The notes beneath the pieces were generated by a model that ran no database searches, was not told the DNA's origin, and saw nothing but the letters and a program-made list of their open reading frames with translations. A stretch of DNA of 7,220 bases from Syntrophomonadaceae bacterium (lineage in GTDB: Bacteria; Bacillota; Syntrophomonadia; Syntrophomonadales; Syntrophomonadaceae), in the NCBI GenBank assembly GCA_028686565.1, contig JAQUBU010000111.1, forward strand, positions 1 to 7,220, read 5' to 3'. The stretch's first letter is position 1. The number at the start of each line of letters is the position of its first letter. Position numbers and translations under genes: made by a program. This document shows positions 1 to 6,255 of the stretch, piece after piece.

Positions 1-1840
1 GCTGCCCCTGAGCATGGAAATACAAATCATTATCAGGCTTAAAACCAACCGCCAAAACCAGGTAATCTGCCATTATTGTTTCATGACCGCCATTCTTGTC
101 GGCAATTTGGATTTTGCCATTATTAATCTCAAGTAATTTGCACGAGGTTCTCTTTTGAACTTTGCCCTTGTCCAGTCTATTGATCAAATCACGGCGGTTT
201 TTCTTTTCCATATCGGCTGCCAGAAATTCTTTCTGCTCTATTATGGTAATTTCATTGTTTCCGGCCAGCAAATAGTCAGCCACTTCACAGCCATTACTTC
301 CTCCGCCCAGGACAACCACCTTTTTGCCCGAGATATTTATTCGGTTTTCCAATACATCAGCCAGGTTCAAACAATATATTTGATCCCCGCCTGTTATCTG
401 CGGATAGATGGGCCGGGAACCGGTAGCTATAATGAGGTAATCCGGATTATCAAGCTTTAATTTGTCTGATGTATAAGCCTTGTTCAAGTGAATTGTTACA
501 TCACTTTTCTCCAACTGCCCGACTAAATAATTCCGTAATGCCGCTACCCGATATTTGTGCGGCGGAATAGCGGCGAGATTTGCCAAGCCGCCAAGTTTGC
601 CATCCTTTTCGTAAAGGTCTACCCTGGCTCCCCTGGATACCAGGGATAAGGCTGCCTGCATTCCTGCCGGTCCGCCTCCAACCACAACTACAGCAGGTGA
701 TGAGGCTATTTTTTCAACTTTTTTAAACTGCAGTTCCCTCCCGGTGCCGGGATTTACAGTGCAGTCCACCATCATACCCCTAAAATTATTGTCGATACAG
801 TTATTGCATCTGATACAGGGTCGGACATCTTCAATTCTTCCCTCCCGCACCTTGTTGGGCCATTCACTGTCTGCCAGCAGGGTGCGGCCAAAAAATATAA
901 AATCACTTGCTCCATTTGCCACCAATTGATTGGCGAAGCTGGGATTGTCCAACATACCTCCGGTGATGACCGGTATATTAACCCATTTCTTCACTTCTCC
1001 GGCCAGGTATACCCTCCAGCCTTCTTTATAAGAGGCTGGTTCAATGCTCTTCAGCCCTGATTCATAGGTCCCCGAAGAACAATTGATTATATCGGTGCCA
1101 GCCTGCTCCAGATGCTTACAGATTACGACACTCTCACCCGGGGTTAATCCACCCGTTACAAAATCATCTATATTGAGACGCACCGACAGGATCAAGCCAG
1201 GGCAGACAACTTTAACCCTTTTGACTATATTTAATAAAAACCTCATCCGGTTTTCCAAACTGCCGCCATATTCATCATCCCGTTGGTTGCTGTTGGGAGA
1301 AAGGAATTGGTTAATTAGATAACCGTGTGCTGCATGAAGCTCTATTCCATCAAAACCAGCCATATGAGCATATTGTGCTGATTCAACGAACTTCTTCTCA
1401 ATGGCCCTGGTTTCTTCCCTGGTTAATTCAAGCGGCATTTCCTTTACCATCGGACATGCTATAGGAGAAGGGGCCACCGGTTGTACTCCTGTGAAAAGCT
1501 TGCTAGTTTGCCGCCCGGCATGAAAAAGCTGCAGAAAGACCCGGCTTCCATACGCTTTTATACTGCGCGCCAAACGCTCCAATCCAGCTAAATAACGAAG
1601 GTTATCTATATTTACCTGTCTAAAGCTTTCTCTCCCGGTTGGTGCGTCAACGCAGGCTGCTTCTACAATTATAAGGCCTACTCCACCTCGGGCTCTTGCT
1701 TCGTAATATTCCACCAACGCATCACTTACCTCGCCATCCGGGTTAGCATAAGAAACCAGCATGGGAGCCATAACTACACGATTCTTGATCAGCATATTGC
1801 CTATGTAACCGGGAGAAAAAAGATCTGGATAAGACTTCAT
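1..1840 (-). CDS. FMN/4Fe-4S/FAD oxidoreductase, dienoyl-CoA/2-enoate reductase family (3' end cut by window)
   Basis: The frame stays open for 613 codons from an ATG at 1840 to the left edge; relatives run about 650-730 residues, so the C-terminus is missing. Residues 1-335 form an old-yellow-enzyme FMN barrel: APM at 25-27, QLFHAGR at 104-110, the active-site stretch H169-x-x-H172-x-Y174 followed by QFLSP, the YGGSxENR motif at 191-198, and phosphate-binding G318-R319. Cys342, 345, 348 and 360 would hold a 4Fe-4S cluster. An FAD-binding GGGPAG sits at 388-393, ATG at 472-474, and a second nucleotide site GGGSNG at 512-517 ends in Glu535. Such enzymes pass electrons from NAD(P)H through FAD and the cluster to FMN, usually to reduce an activated C=C bond. 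The start has a ribosome-binding site, AAGGGTGG, eight bases upstream. The substrate is unknown. Candidates are a dienoyl-CoA, a free 2-enoate, or an amine if it is a dehydrogenase. The family is sure, the role is not. Confidence 0.93.
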   Translation of the reverse strand, partial: MKSYPDLFSPGYIGNMLIKNRVVMAPMLVSYANPDGEVSDALVEYYEARARGGVGLIIVEAACVDAPTGRESFRQVNIDNLRYLAGLERLARSIKAYGSRVFLQLFHAGRQTSKLFTGVQPVAPSPIACPMVKEMPLELTREETRAIEKKFVESAQYAHMAGFDGIELHAAHGYLINQFLSPNSNQRDDEYGGSLENRMRFLLNIVKRVKVVCPGLILSVRLNIDDFVTGGLTPGESVVICKHLEQAGTDIINCSSGTYESGLKSIEPASYKEGWRVYLAGEVKKWVNIPVITGGMLDNPSFANQLVANGASDFIFFGRTLLADSEWPNKVREGRIEDVRPCIRCNNCIDNNFRGMMVDCTVNPGTGRELQFKKVEKIASSPAVVVVGGGPAGMQAALSLVSRGARVDLYEKDGKLGGLANLAAIPPHKYRVAALRNYLVGQLEKSDVTIHLNKAYTSDKLKLDNPDYLIIATGSRPIYPQITGGDQIYCLNLADVLENRINISGKKVVVLGGGSNGCEVADYLLAGNNEITIIEQKEFLAADMEKKNRRDLINRLDKGKVQKRTSCKLLEINNGKIQIADKNGGHETIMADYLVLAVGFKPDNDLYFHAQGQ

Positions 1841-1874
1841 ATAAACTACCACCCTTGCCCAAAATATTAGCATA

Positions 1875-1880
1875 ATTATA
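1875..1880 (-). promoter_or_regulatory. Candidate -10 box for the flavoprotein gene
   Basis: The minus strand reads TATAAT, a perfect match to the sigma-A -10 consensus, preceded by TG one base upstream. It lies 34 bases before the ATG, which would give a leader of roughly 28 bases. I see no convincing -35 box at 15-18 bases spacing. The 102-base gap from the hydrolase stop (1943) to this gene shows no terminator, so read-through from the hydrolase gene is also possible. Confidence 0.45.
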
Positions 1881-1942
1881 ACATATAGCCTGCTTCGGGA
1901 ACTGCTTTTAGCAACAGGTAAAAAGACACCGGATGCGGATAT

Positions 1943-2824
1943 TTAAAGACATTCTTTTACCCGCCGCAGCAAAATATGGACACAAAGATTGATATTGGCA
2001 GGGGTATAAATCTTTAGTGCGTCCTTGTAATAGCGAGAAACTAAAGTAGATTTTATTATGTCATCATCTATTCCATCATCCAACATAGAGCGAATATTAT
2101 TGAAAGCCGTCTCTGCCGAATTTATGGCTCTTTGATAAAAAAGCTCAATATCAGAATCAAACCAGATTCTCTCATGGGGTATGCCAAGAATACGAACAGG
2201 AAAACTCATCAGCTTTTTGATAGTTTCCATATATATCTCATAGCCCTGAAAAAAAACCGGGAAGATATCATTATCGTTAATTTGAAAACCGGCTGCATCG
2301 GATATGAACATCATCTGCTCAGAAGGTAAATAGGCAGCCAAACCACAGGGGCTGTGACCGGGAGCATCGATTACTTTTATACTCAACCCGCTATCGAGCT
2401 CAAATTCGTCACCTTCACCTATTATCTCATCAACCACAATCCTGTCGGCTGAAAAAGACTTCACATCAGCATCAATTATCCCCTCACGAATTAATAGCTC
2501 TGACATGCTGTCATCCTGAGAAAAGAAATCAGCAAGTATTTTGGGGTTGTTCAAGACCTTTTGCCCTTCTTTGCTGCTTAGAATTCCGGCCTCCGGGAAC
2601 AACTGGCGCAAGGCAGGCAGACCACACACATGATCAAAATGAGCATGCATAGCCAGCAAGTATTTAACATGAGGCTGCTCTTTCCAAGGTCCCCATTGCT
2701 TTTCAAAACTGTGAACTCCGCCGCTGACACCACACTCAATTACTGCTGCTTGCTTTTGTCCTACTACAAAGTAATTGAAATGCCGGTTGCCCAGTTGAAC
2801 AACATTTTCGCTCAGCCTAATCAA
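1943..2824 (-). CDS. Metallo-beta-lactamase-fold hydrolase, glyoxalase II-like
   Basis: This 293-residue protein has the full metal-ligand set of the metallo-beta-lactamase fold: H60-x-H62-x-D64-H65, then H157 in APGHS, D176 in ISDAAG and H217 near IPHE. That predicts a two-metal (zinc or iron/zinc) cytoplasmic hydrolase; no signal peptide or membrane segment is visible. Family members hydrolyse thioesters, lactones or phosphoesters, or act as flavodiiron-type oxidoreductases when fused to flavodoxin, which is not the case here. The roughly 75 C-terminal residues after H217 are mostly helical-looking and probably shape the substrate pocket. The start is TTG. An in-frame TAA at 2846-2848 lies just upstream with no ATG between, and AAGGAGGG sits six bases before the TTG. 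The gene lies beyond the terminator of the CoA-transferase unit, so it is probably transcribed separately. A role in acyl-CoA or related ester hydrolysis is inference from its neighbours only. Confidence 0.92.
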   Translation of the reverse strand: MIRLSENVVQLGNRHFNYFVVGQKQAAVIECGVSGGVHSFEKQWGPWKEQPHVKYLLAMHAHFDHVCGLPALRQLFPEAGILSSKEGQKVLNNPKILADFFSQDDSMSELLIREGIIDADVKSFSADRIVVDEIIGEGDEFELDSGLSIKVIDAPGHSPCGLAAYLPSEQMMFISDAAGFQINDNDIFPVFFQGYEIYMETIKKLMSFPVRILGIPHERIWFDSDIELFYQRAINSAETAFNNIRSMLDDGIDDDIIKSTLVSRYYKDALKIYTPANINLCVHILLRRVKECL

Positions 2825-2830
2825 TATTAT

Positions 2831-2838
2831 CCCTCCTT
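2831..2838 (-). promoter_or_regulatory. Ribosome-binding site that fixes a TTG start
   Basis: The minus strand reads AAGGAGGG followed by six bases and then TTG (2824-2822). With an in-frame stop at 2846-2848 and the next in-frame ATG 58 codons inside the gene, next to the metal-binding motif, this site selects TTG as the start of the hydrolase. Confidence 0.8.
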
Positions 2839-2856
2839 CCCAAATTTAAGCATCTT

Positions 2857-2879
2857 AAGAAGCTGCGGAGCAGTTTCTT
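2857..2879 (-). promoter_or_regulatory. Hairpin in the leader of the hydrolase gene
   Basis: Arms at 2857-2866 and 2870-2879 form a ten-position stem with a three-base loop. In the minus-strand transcript (AAGAAACTGC, TCC, GCAGCTTCTT) nine positions pair and one is an A-C mismatch. It lies about 20 bases upstream of the ribosome-binding site. It has no U-tract on the minus strand, so it is not a terminator for this gene. A role in translation or mRNA stability is possible but unproven. Confidence 0.4.
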
Positions 2880-2893
2880 TCACACCGCTGCAG

Positions 2894-2908
2894 CGAGGCA
2901 GCGCCTCG
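2894..2908 (-). promoter_or_regulatory. GC-rich hairpin at the probable 5' end of the hydrolase mRNA
   Basis: CGAGGC at 2894-2899 and GCCTCG at 2903-2908 are perfect inverted repeats with a three-base loop. It directly follows the candidate -10 boxes, so it would sit at the very 5' end of the transcript, where such stems often protect mRNA. As DNA it could also be a repressor site overlapping the transcription start. Confidence 0.4.
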
Positions 2909-2913
2909 TTATA

Positions 2914-2942
2914 ATTGTAACACTTCATTATGCTTCATTAAA
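2914..2942 (-). promoter_or_regulatory. Candidate promoter for the hydrolase gene
   Basis: The minus strand has TTTAAT (2937-2942), a 17-base spacer and TACAAT (2914-2919). The -10 matches consensus at five of six positions and the -35 at three of six. TATAAC at 2908-2913 is an overlapping alternative -10. A second candidate lies upstream: TTGCCA at 2999-3004 (five of six), 16 bases, then TATTTT at 2977-2982. Either would start transcription after the CoA-transferase terminator, which suits an independent unit. Confidence 0.4.
2921..2940. repeat. Tandem 10-base direct repeat
   Basis: Two adjacent ten-mers, CACTTCATTA and TGCTTCATTA, agree at eight of ten positions. A third TTCATTA is at 2967-2973. 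The 10-base period puts the two copies on the same DNA face, inside the spacer and -35 region of the candidate promoter at 2914-2942. They could be regulator sites, although AT-rich DNA makes such repeats fairly common by chance. Confidence 0.35.
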
Positions 2943-3041
2943 TTATGGATGTCTTAATTCGTAATATTCATTAGATAAAATAACGGTTTATCGCCCTCTG
3001 GCAACAGTAATTCCTCGGTCATCACATCAGTTTGATTGTAT

Positions 3042-3077
3042 AAAAATGGCCTCAAGACAGCTAATGTCTTGAGGCCA
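3042..3077 (-). terminator. Rho-independent terminator after the CoA-transferase genes
   Basis: Arms at 3047-3059 and 3065-3077 form a perfect 13-base-pair stem (TGGCCTCAAGACA and its complement) with a five-base loop. On the minus strand it is followed at once by TTTTTATA (five T at 3046-3042). It begins 25 bases past the stop codon of the B-subunit gene. The plus-strand side has no U-tract, so it acts in the minus direction only. Confidence 0.93.
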
Positions 3078-3102
3078 AAATTTATTATAAGGGGGTTACA
3101 AA

Positions 3103-3915
3103 CTAAGGAAGAAATATTCCTTCAGGATCGACCTTGGTATATAGAAGCTCCAATTCGTAATAACTGGGTGGCTTGGTTTCTCCGCTGACCCTGGAGATAT
3201 TCAGGTCAAAGCCGCAATTTTCCTTAACTTGTTCGGCGGTAAAGCCAGGATGAACTGTATCCAGATACATCAAACCTTCATCATCAAAGCGGAAAACACC
3301 CATATTGGTTATAACTGCTTCGACTCCGCCCCGGAAAAATTTGCCATATACTTCTTTCTTGTGCACCATCTCGCCACTGGGCCATTTGGGTAATCTCCAA
3401 CCAGGCGAGGTAATGTAATCAACATTCTCCTTGAAACGGCGTTTTTCCTGCACCATGATAAATACTGTCCGGCGAGCCAGGGCATTGATATCCGGATTAC
3501 CTCCGCTGCCGGTAAATCTTTTTTCGGGACTGCAATAATCACCAACTACGGTAGTATTGACATTGCCGTATTTATCAATTTCAGCACCACCAAGAAAAGC
3601 CAGATCCACATAACCGGAATGCAATTGTCCATAAAAAGCTTCCGTTAAGCCTGCCGCAACTGAAGCCTGATGGGCACAGCGCGCATCTCCGACAGAAGTC
3701 GGCAAATCAATGGGTCTGCCATCAATACTGCCTGCTTCGTAAATACAGACCGCATTGGGAGCACTAGCTTGCTGGGCCAGCATTATGGCCAGCATCGGCA
3801 ATCCGGTTCCAGCAAAAACAATATCTCCATCATTTACCTCGCGAGCTGCAGCAACTGCTAACAAGTCAATGGGTTTATATTCACCGGGTTTTGCTAAATC
3901 ATTACTAGCTGCCAT
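3103..3915 (-). CDS. gctB: CoA-transferase subunit B, glutaconate CoA-transferase type
   Basis: This 270-residue protein matches, from recall, the length and motifs of Acidaminococcus glutaconate CoA-transferase subunit B (about 266 residues): GTGLP at 36-40, GGAEIDKYGNVN at 109-120, FTGSGG at 134-139, EKRRF at 157-161 and TSPGW at 169-173. Glu60 in IYEAG aligns with the catalytic Glu54 of that enzyme, which forms the glutamyl-CoA thioester intermediate, so the active site appears intact. Family I CoA-transferases swap CoA between an acyl-CoA and a free acid by a ping-pong mechanism in the cytoplasm, as A/B oligomers. The ATG follows the TAA of the A-subunit gene with no gap (TAAATG), and AAGGGGG lies nine bases before the ATG, so the two are translationally coupled. 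A terminator follows. Next to beta-oxidation genes, a short-chain acid such as butyrate or acetate is at least as likely a substrate as glutaconate. The symbol marks the family, not a proven substrate. Confidence 0.92.
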   Translation of the reverse strand: MAASNDLAKPGEYKPIDLLAVAAAREVNDGDIVFAGTGLPMLAIMLAQQASAPNAVCIYEAGSIDGRPIDLPTSVGDARCAHQASVAAGLTEAFYGQLHSGYVDLAFLGGAEIDKYGNVNTTVVGDYCSPEKRFTGSGGNPDINALARRTVFIMVQEKRRFKENVDYITSPGWRLPKWPSGEMVHKKEVYGKFFRGGVEAVITNMGVFRFDDEGLMYLDTVHPGFTAEQVKENCGFDLNISRVSGETKPPSYYELELLYTKVDPEGIFLP

Positions 3916-4893
3916 TTACCTCGACCCCCTTTTCGCTCTGGTTGAGTAACCTAAAACCTTGTTGGCTCTTAGTTTTTCCAGATTGGTAATACCCAGTTTT
4001 GCCAGGTACTCATCATGTCCATCAACACCAAATATCCATTCTTCAGCCCATTTGTCATATCCAGCTTTAGTTTTGGATGCCGCATAGAAATTTCTGATAA
4101 AGTCAGCATCAACATCATAATAGCCCTGTGATCCAGTAGGATGAGCTGCCCAGGGCAGTTCAACCACATAATTAACGGCATAACCAGGTGCGATATTTTT
4201 CTCGGGCTCAGAGCGCAGATAGCTGTCAGGTACTATTTCTTCTGCCAGCACTATCACCTTGTCTGCTGCTTTAATTACTTCTGCATCAGTATAGGTCTGC
4301 GCATTTACCCGGATGGTACCCTCATCACCTACCTGGGAAGCATAAACTATCGCCCAGTCGGGATTGGCCGCTGGCATTAAGAGTATTTCACCCATGGCAT
4401 AGAAGGGATCATCAGCCATGGTATACTTCTGCATGGGTATCTTGGGATTTGAGCCATCTCGTAAACCAGCTTTTTTCAGCATATCGTATTGAGGATTAAG
4501 GATATCTGTTCCCATCGATAATGCAGTGGGGAAAAACGGCAAGCCATAAGCGCCGGCCAAAAGCCTGGCAACAACCTGGGCATGACTGTAATCTTCAATA
4601 ATTATGGTATTTTCACACTGAGCCCGGGCTACCCCTTCACCAAGTTTCCCATAAAGCTCATGCCCTACCCAGCATGATTCCCATATATTTATTGCCCCGG
4701 CTCCAGCCAGGACTTCGGTATGGGTACCGCCGTTAACTTCAAAAAGATGTAAACCCTTTTTACCCTGGCGTACCAGTTCATAGATAAGAGCCATCGGGCG
4801 CCGCCAGATGGTAAATCCGCTGAATGTGAGCATATTTCCATCATTGATTAAGGCCCCGGCCTCCTTGAGAGTTATCCTCTGTGGTTTGCCCAT
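3916..4893 (-). CDS. gctA: CoA-transferase subunit A, glutaconate CoA-transferase type
   Basis: This 325-residue protein fits the roughly 320 residues of glutaconate CoA-transferase subunit A. Matching stretches, compared from memory, are SGFTIWRRPMALIYEL near 25-40, EDYSHAQV at 100-107, GLPFFPT at 117-123, DGTIRV starting at 190, AEEIVPD at 217-223, AHPTGSQGYYD at 250-260 and WIFGVDGHDEYLAKLG at 286-301. Subunit A forms the CoA- and acid-binding half of the active site and pairs with the glutamate of subunit B. The ATG is preceded five bases upstream by AAGGAGGAGG (4899-4908), a very strong ribosome-binding site, as expected for the first gene of a unit. The 199 bases upstream hold candidate promoter and operator elements, so this pair may be controlled apart from the acyl-CoA dehydrogenase operon. 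The substrate cannot be read from sequence; acetate/butyrate, glutaconate or another short acid are all open. Confidence 0.92.
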   Translation of the reverse strand: MGKPQRITLKEAGALINDGNMLTFSGFTIWRRPMALIYELVRQGKKGLHLFEVNGGTHTEVLAGAGAINIWESCWVGHELYGKLGEGVARAQCENTIIIEDYSHAQVVARLLAGAYGLPFFPTALSMGTDILNPQYDMLKKAGLRDGSNPKIPMQKYTMADDPFYAMGEILLMPAANPDWAIVYASQVGDEGTIRVNAQTYTDAEVIKAADKVIVLAEEIVPDSYLRSEPEKNIAPGYAVNYVVELPWAAHPTGSQGYYDVDADFIRNFYAASKTKAGYDKWAEEWIFGVDGHDEYLAKLGITNLEKLRANKVLGYSTRAKRGSR

Positions 4894-4935
4894 TATTTCC
4901 TCCTCCTTCTCTTTTCTTATTTATTAACCCCAAGT

Positions 4936-4964
4936 ATAATAATTTATAAATAATTCCAGATAAA
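4936..4964 (-). promoter_or_regulatory. Weak candidate promoter for the CoA-transferase pair
   Basis: The minus strand has TTTATC (4959-4964), a 17-base spacer and TATTAT (4936-4941); TATACT at 4933-4938 overlaps as an alternative -10. The -35 is poor and the whole region is AT-rich, so chance matches are likely. The main support is position: 43 bases before the A-subunit ATG, in the only sizeable gap upstream of it. Confidence 0.35.
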
Positions 4965-4987
4965 GAATAATTTTTTATTATTACCTC

Positions 4988-5002
4988 AGGATTAACAATC
5001 CT
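4988..5002. promoter_or_regulatory. Perfect palindrome, candidate operator
   Basis: AGGATT and AATCCT flank a three-base centre, AAC on the plus strand. The site stands alone in AT-rich DNA upstream of the CoA-transferase genes, about 60 bases before the likely transcription start, where activators often bind. On the minus strand it lacks a U-tract, so it is not a terminator for the acyl-CoA dehydrogenase gene. The regulator is unknown. Confidence 0.4.
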
Positions 5003-5021
5003 TTTATGATTTGGTAATTAG

Positions 5022-5075
5022 AGGCATACACACCTTATACGTACTATTTTTAAAATCAATAAAATGGGTATGCCT
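5022..5075. repeat. Spaced inverted repeat between the dehydrogenase and CoA-transferase genes
   Basis: AGGCATAC at 5022-5029 is matched by its complement GTATGCCT at 5068-5075, 38 bases apart. Pairing extends inward with one mismatch and a wobble. The copies read AGGCATACACA and, on the other strand, AGGCATACCCA. They may be two operator sites, or one long stem just past the dehydrogenase stop. No U-tract follows, so intrinsic termination is unlikely. Confidence 0.4.
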
Positions 5076-5092
5076 TCCCTATTACTTTGGAT

Positions 5093-6241
5093 TTAGAACC
5101 GGCCTATCACTTCACGTCCAATAATCATCCGCTGGATTTGATTGGAGCCTTCATATATCTGGGTTATTTTTACATCGCGCATCATTCTCTCAACTGGGAA
5201 CTCATTACAGTAACCGTAACCTCCCATAAGCTGAACACAATTTGTACAAACTTCCATTCCGGTATCGGTGGCGAATTTCTTGGCCATGGAAGCTTCCTTG
5301 TTATGAGGCAGGCCATTATCCTTCAGCCAGGCGGCCCGGTATATCAGGAGTTGTGCAGCATCAAGCGCCGCTGCCATATCCGCCACCATAAACTGTACAC
5401 CTTGATTGGCAGCCAGAGGCTTGCCGAATTGTTGTCTGTCTTTGATGTACTGGACTGTATAATCTAGTGCACCTTCTCCAATCCCCAGTCCCTGAGCTGC
5501 AATAGTAATCCGTCCACCTGCGAGAAGTCCCATGGCTACTTTAAAACCATCATTGATTTCGCCCAGAACATTCTCTTTGGGAACTTTGACATCTTCAAAA
5601 TAAAGTTCAACCGTTGGAGAACCGTTCATACCCATCTTGCCTACCGGTTTGCTCATGGTAAAGCCGGGAGTATCTTTTTCAATGACCAGACAGGTTATTC
5701 CGCGGCCTGACCCCTGGGTCGGATCGGTCTTTACGAATGTGCAATAAGTCGTAGCTGCTCCGCCATTGGTAATGAATATCTTGCTGCCATTAACCAGGAA
5801 GTGATCTCCCTTGTCCTCGGCTTTGCACTTTAAAGAAGCGGCATCTGAACCAGCATTAGGTTCGGTCAAAGCATAGGCTCCTATAATTTCGCCGGTAGCC
5901 AAAGCCCGCAGATATTTTTCTTTAATCCGCTGGCTGCCATAAAGATAGGTACTCATACACCCCAAACCAGTATGCACGCTCATGATAACTGCGGTGGAAG
6001 CGCAGCATTTCGCAAGTTCTTCAACAAACATTGCAAAATCCATATAACTTGCTCCAGCACCGCCCCATTCTTCAGGAATAGGCAACCCGGTCAGACCCAG
6101 ATCTGCCATCTTTTTAAAGTTTGCCATCGGAAATTCATGGGTTCTATCCAGCTCGGCAGCTATGGGTTCCACCTCATTCTTGGCAAACTTTCTGAACATA
6201 TCTCTCATCATTAAAGATTCATCGCTTAATCCAAAATCCAT
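5093..6241 (-). CDS. bcd: Short-chain acyl-CoA dehydrogenase (butyryl-CoA dehydrogenase-like)
   Basis: The 382 residues match the usual 375-385 of short-chain acyl-CoA dehydrogenases. Visible motifs are the FAD/substrate signature YALTEPNAGSD at 123-133, the FAD-contact stretch ITNGG at 157-161, KMGMNGSPT at 202-210, DRQQFGKP at 268-275, and the second signature QLMGGYGY at 337-344. Glu364 in IYEGSNQ is at the position of the catalytic base of the butyryl-CoA group. The cytoplasmic FAD enzyme interconverts butyryl-CoA and crotonyl-CoA and needs an electron-transfer flavoprotein, whose genes are not in this window. The ATG lies 14 bases past the stop of the hydratase gene, and the ribosome-binding site AAGGAG (6252-6257) overlaps that stop, which indicates coupled translation. 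Chain-length preference is inferred from family resemblance and gene neighbours; a branched-chain or slightly longer substrate is possible. The direction in the cell (oxidation or reduction) is not visible. Confidence 0.95.
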   Translation of the reverse strand: MDFGLSDESLMMRDMFRKFAKNEVEPIAAELDRTHEFPMANFKKMADLGLTGLPIPEEWGGAGASYMDFAMFVEELAKCCASTAVIMSVHTGLGCMSTYLYGSQRIKEKYLRALATGEIIGAYALTEPNAGSDAASLKCKAEDKGDHFLVNGSKIFITNGGAATTYCTFVKTDPTQGSGRGITCLVIEKDTPGFTMSKPVGKMGMNGSPTVELYFEDVKVPKENVLGEINDGFKVAMGLLAGGRITIAAQGLGIGEGALDYTVQYIKDRQQFGKPLAANQGVQFMVADMAAALDAAQLLIYRAAWLKDNGLPHNKEASMAKKFATDTGMEVCTNCVQLMGGYGYCNEFPVERMMRDVKITQIYEGSNQIQRMIIGREVIGRF

Positions 6242-6255
6242 TAAATCTCATCTCC

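Noticed and set aside
155..460. Plus-strand open frame of 101 codons
   Set aside because: It lies wholly antisense to the flavoprotein gene, whose minus-strand frame shows clear family motifs; no ribosome-binding site or recognisable domain was seen.
1846..1856. AAGGGTGGTAG on the minus strand, resembling part of a T-box element
   Set aside because: It sits at ribosome-binding distance from the flavoprotein ATG; there is no long leader, no ACCGCG continuation and no terminator hairpin.
2857..2880. Stem with trailing TTTCTTT read as a plus-strand terminator
   Set aside because: No plus-strand gene ends here and the tail is interrupted by C; it fits better as a leader stem of the minus-strand hydrolase gene.
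3309..3545. Minus-strand open frame of 78 codons within the CoA-transferase B gene
   Set aside because: It is an out-of-frame shadow of a gene with complete family motifs and carries no features of its own.
5087..5467. Plus-strand open frame of 126 codons
   Set aside because: It mirrors the 3' half of the acyl-CoA dehydrogenase gene, and its translation has no family resemblance.
6219..6251. Ten-codon upstream open frame (ATG AGA TTT ... TGA) overlapping the start of the acyl-CoA dehydrogenase gene
   Set aside because: Its ATG directly abuts the ribosome-binding site with no spacing, so translation is unlikely; the downstream ATG has workable spacing.
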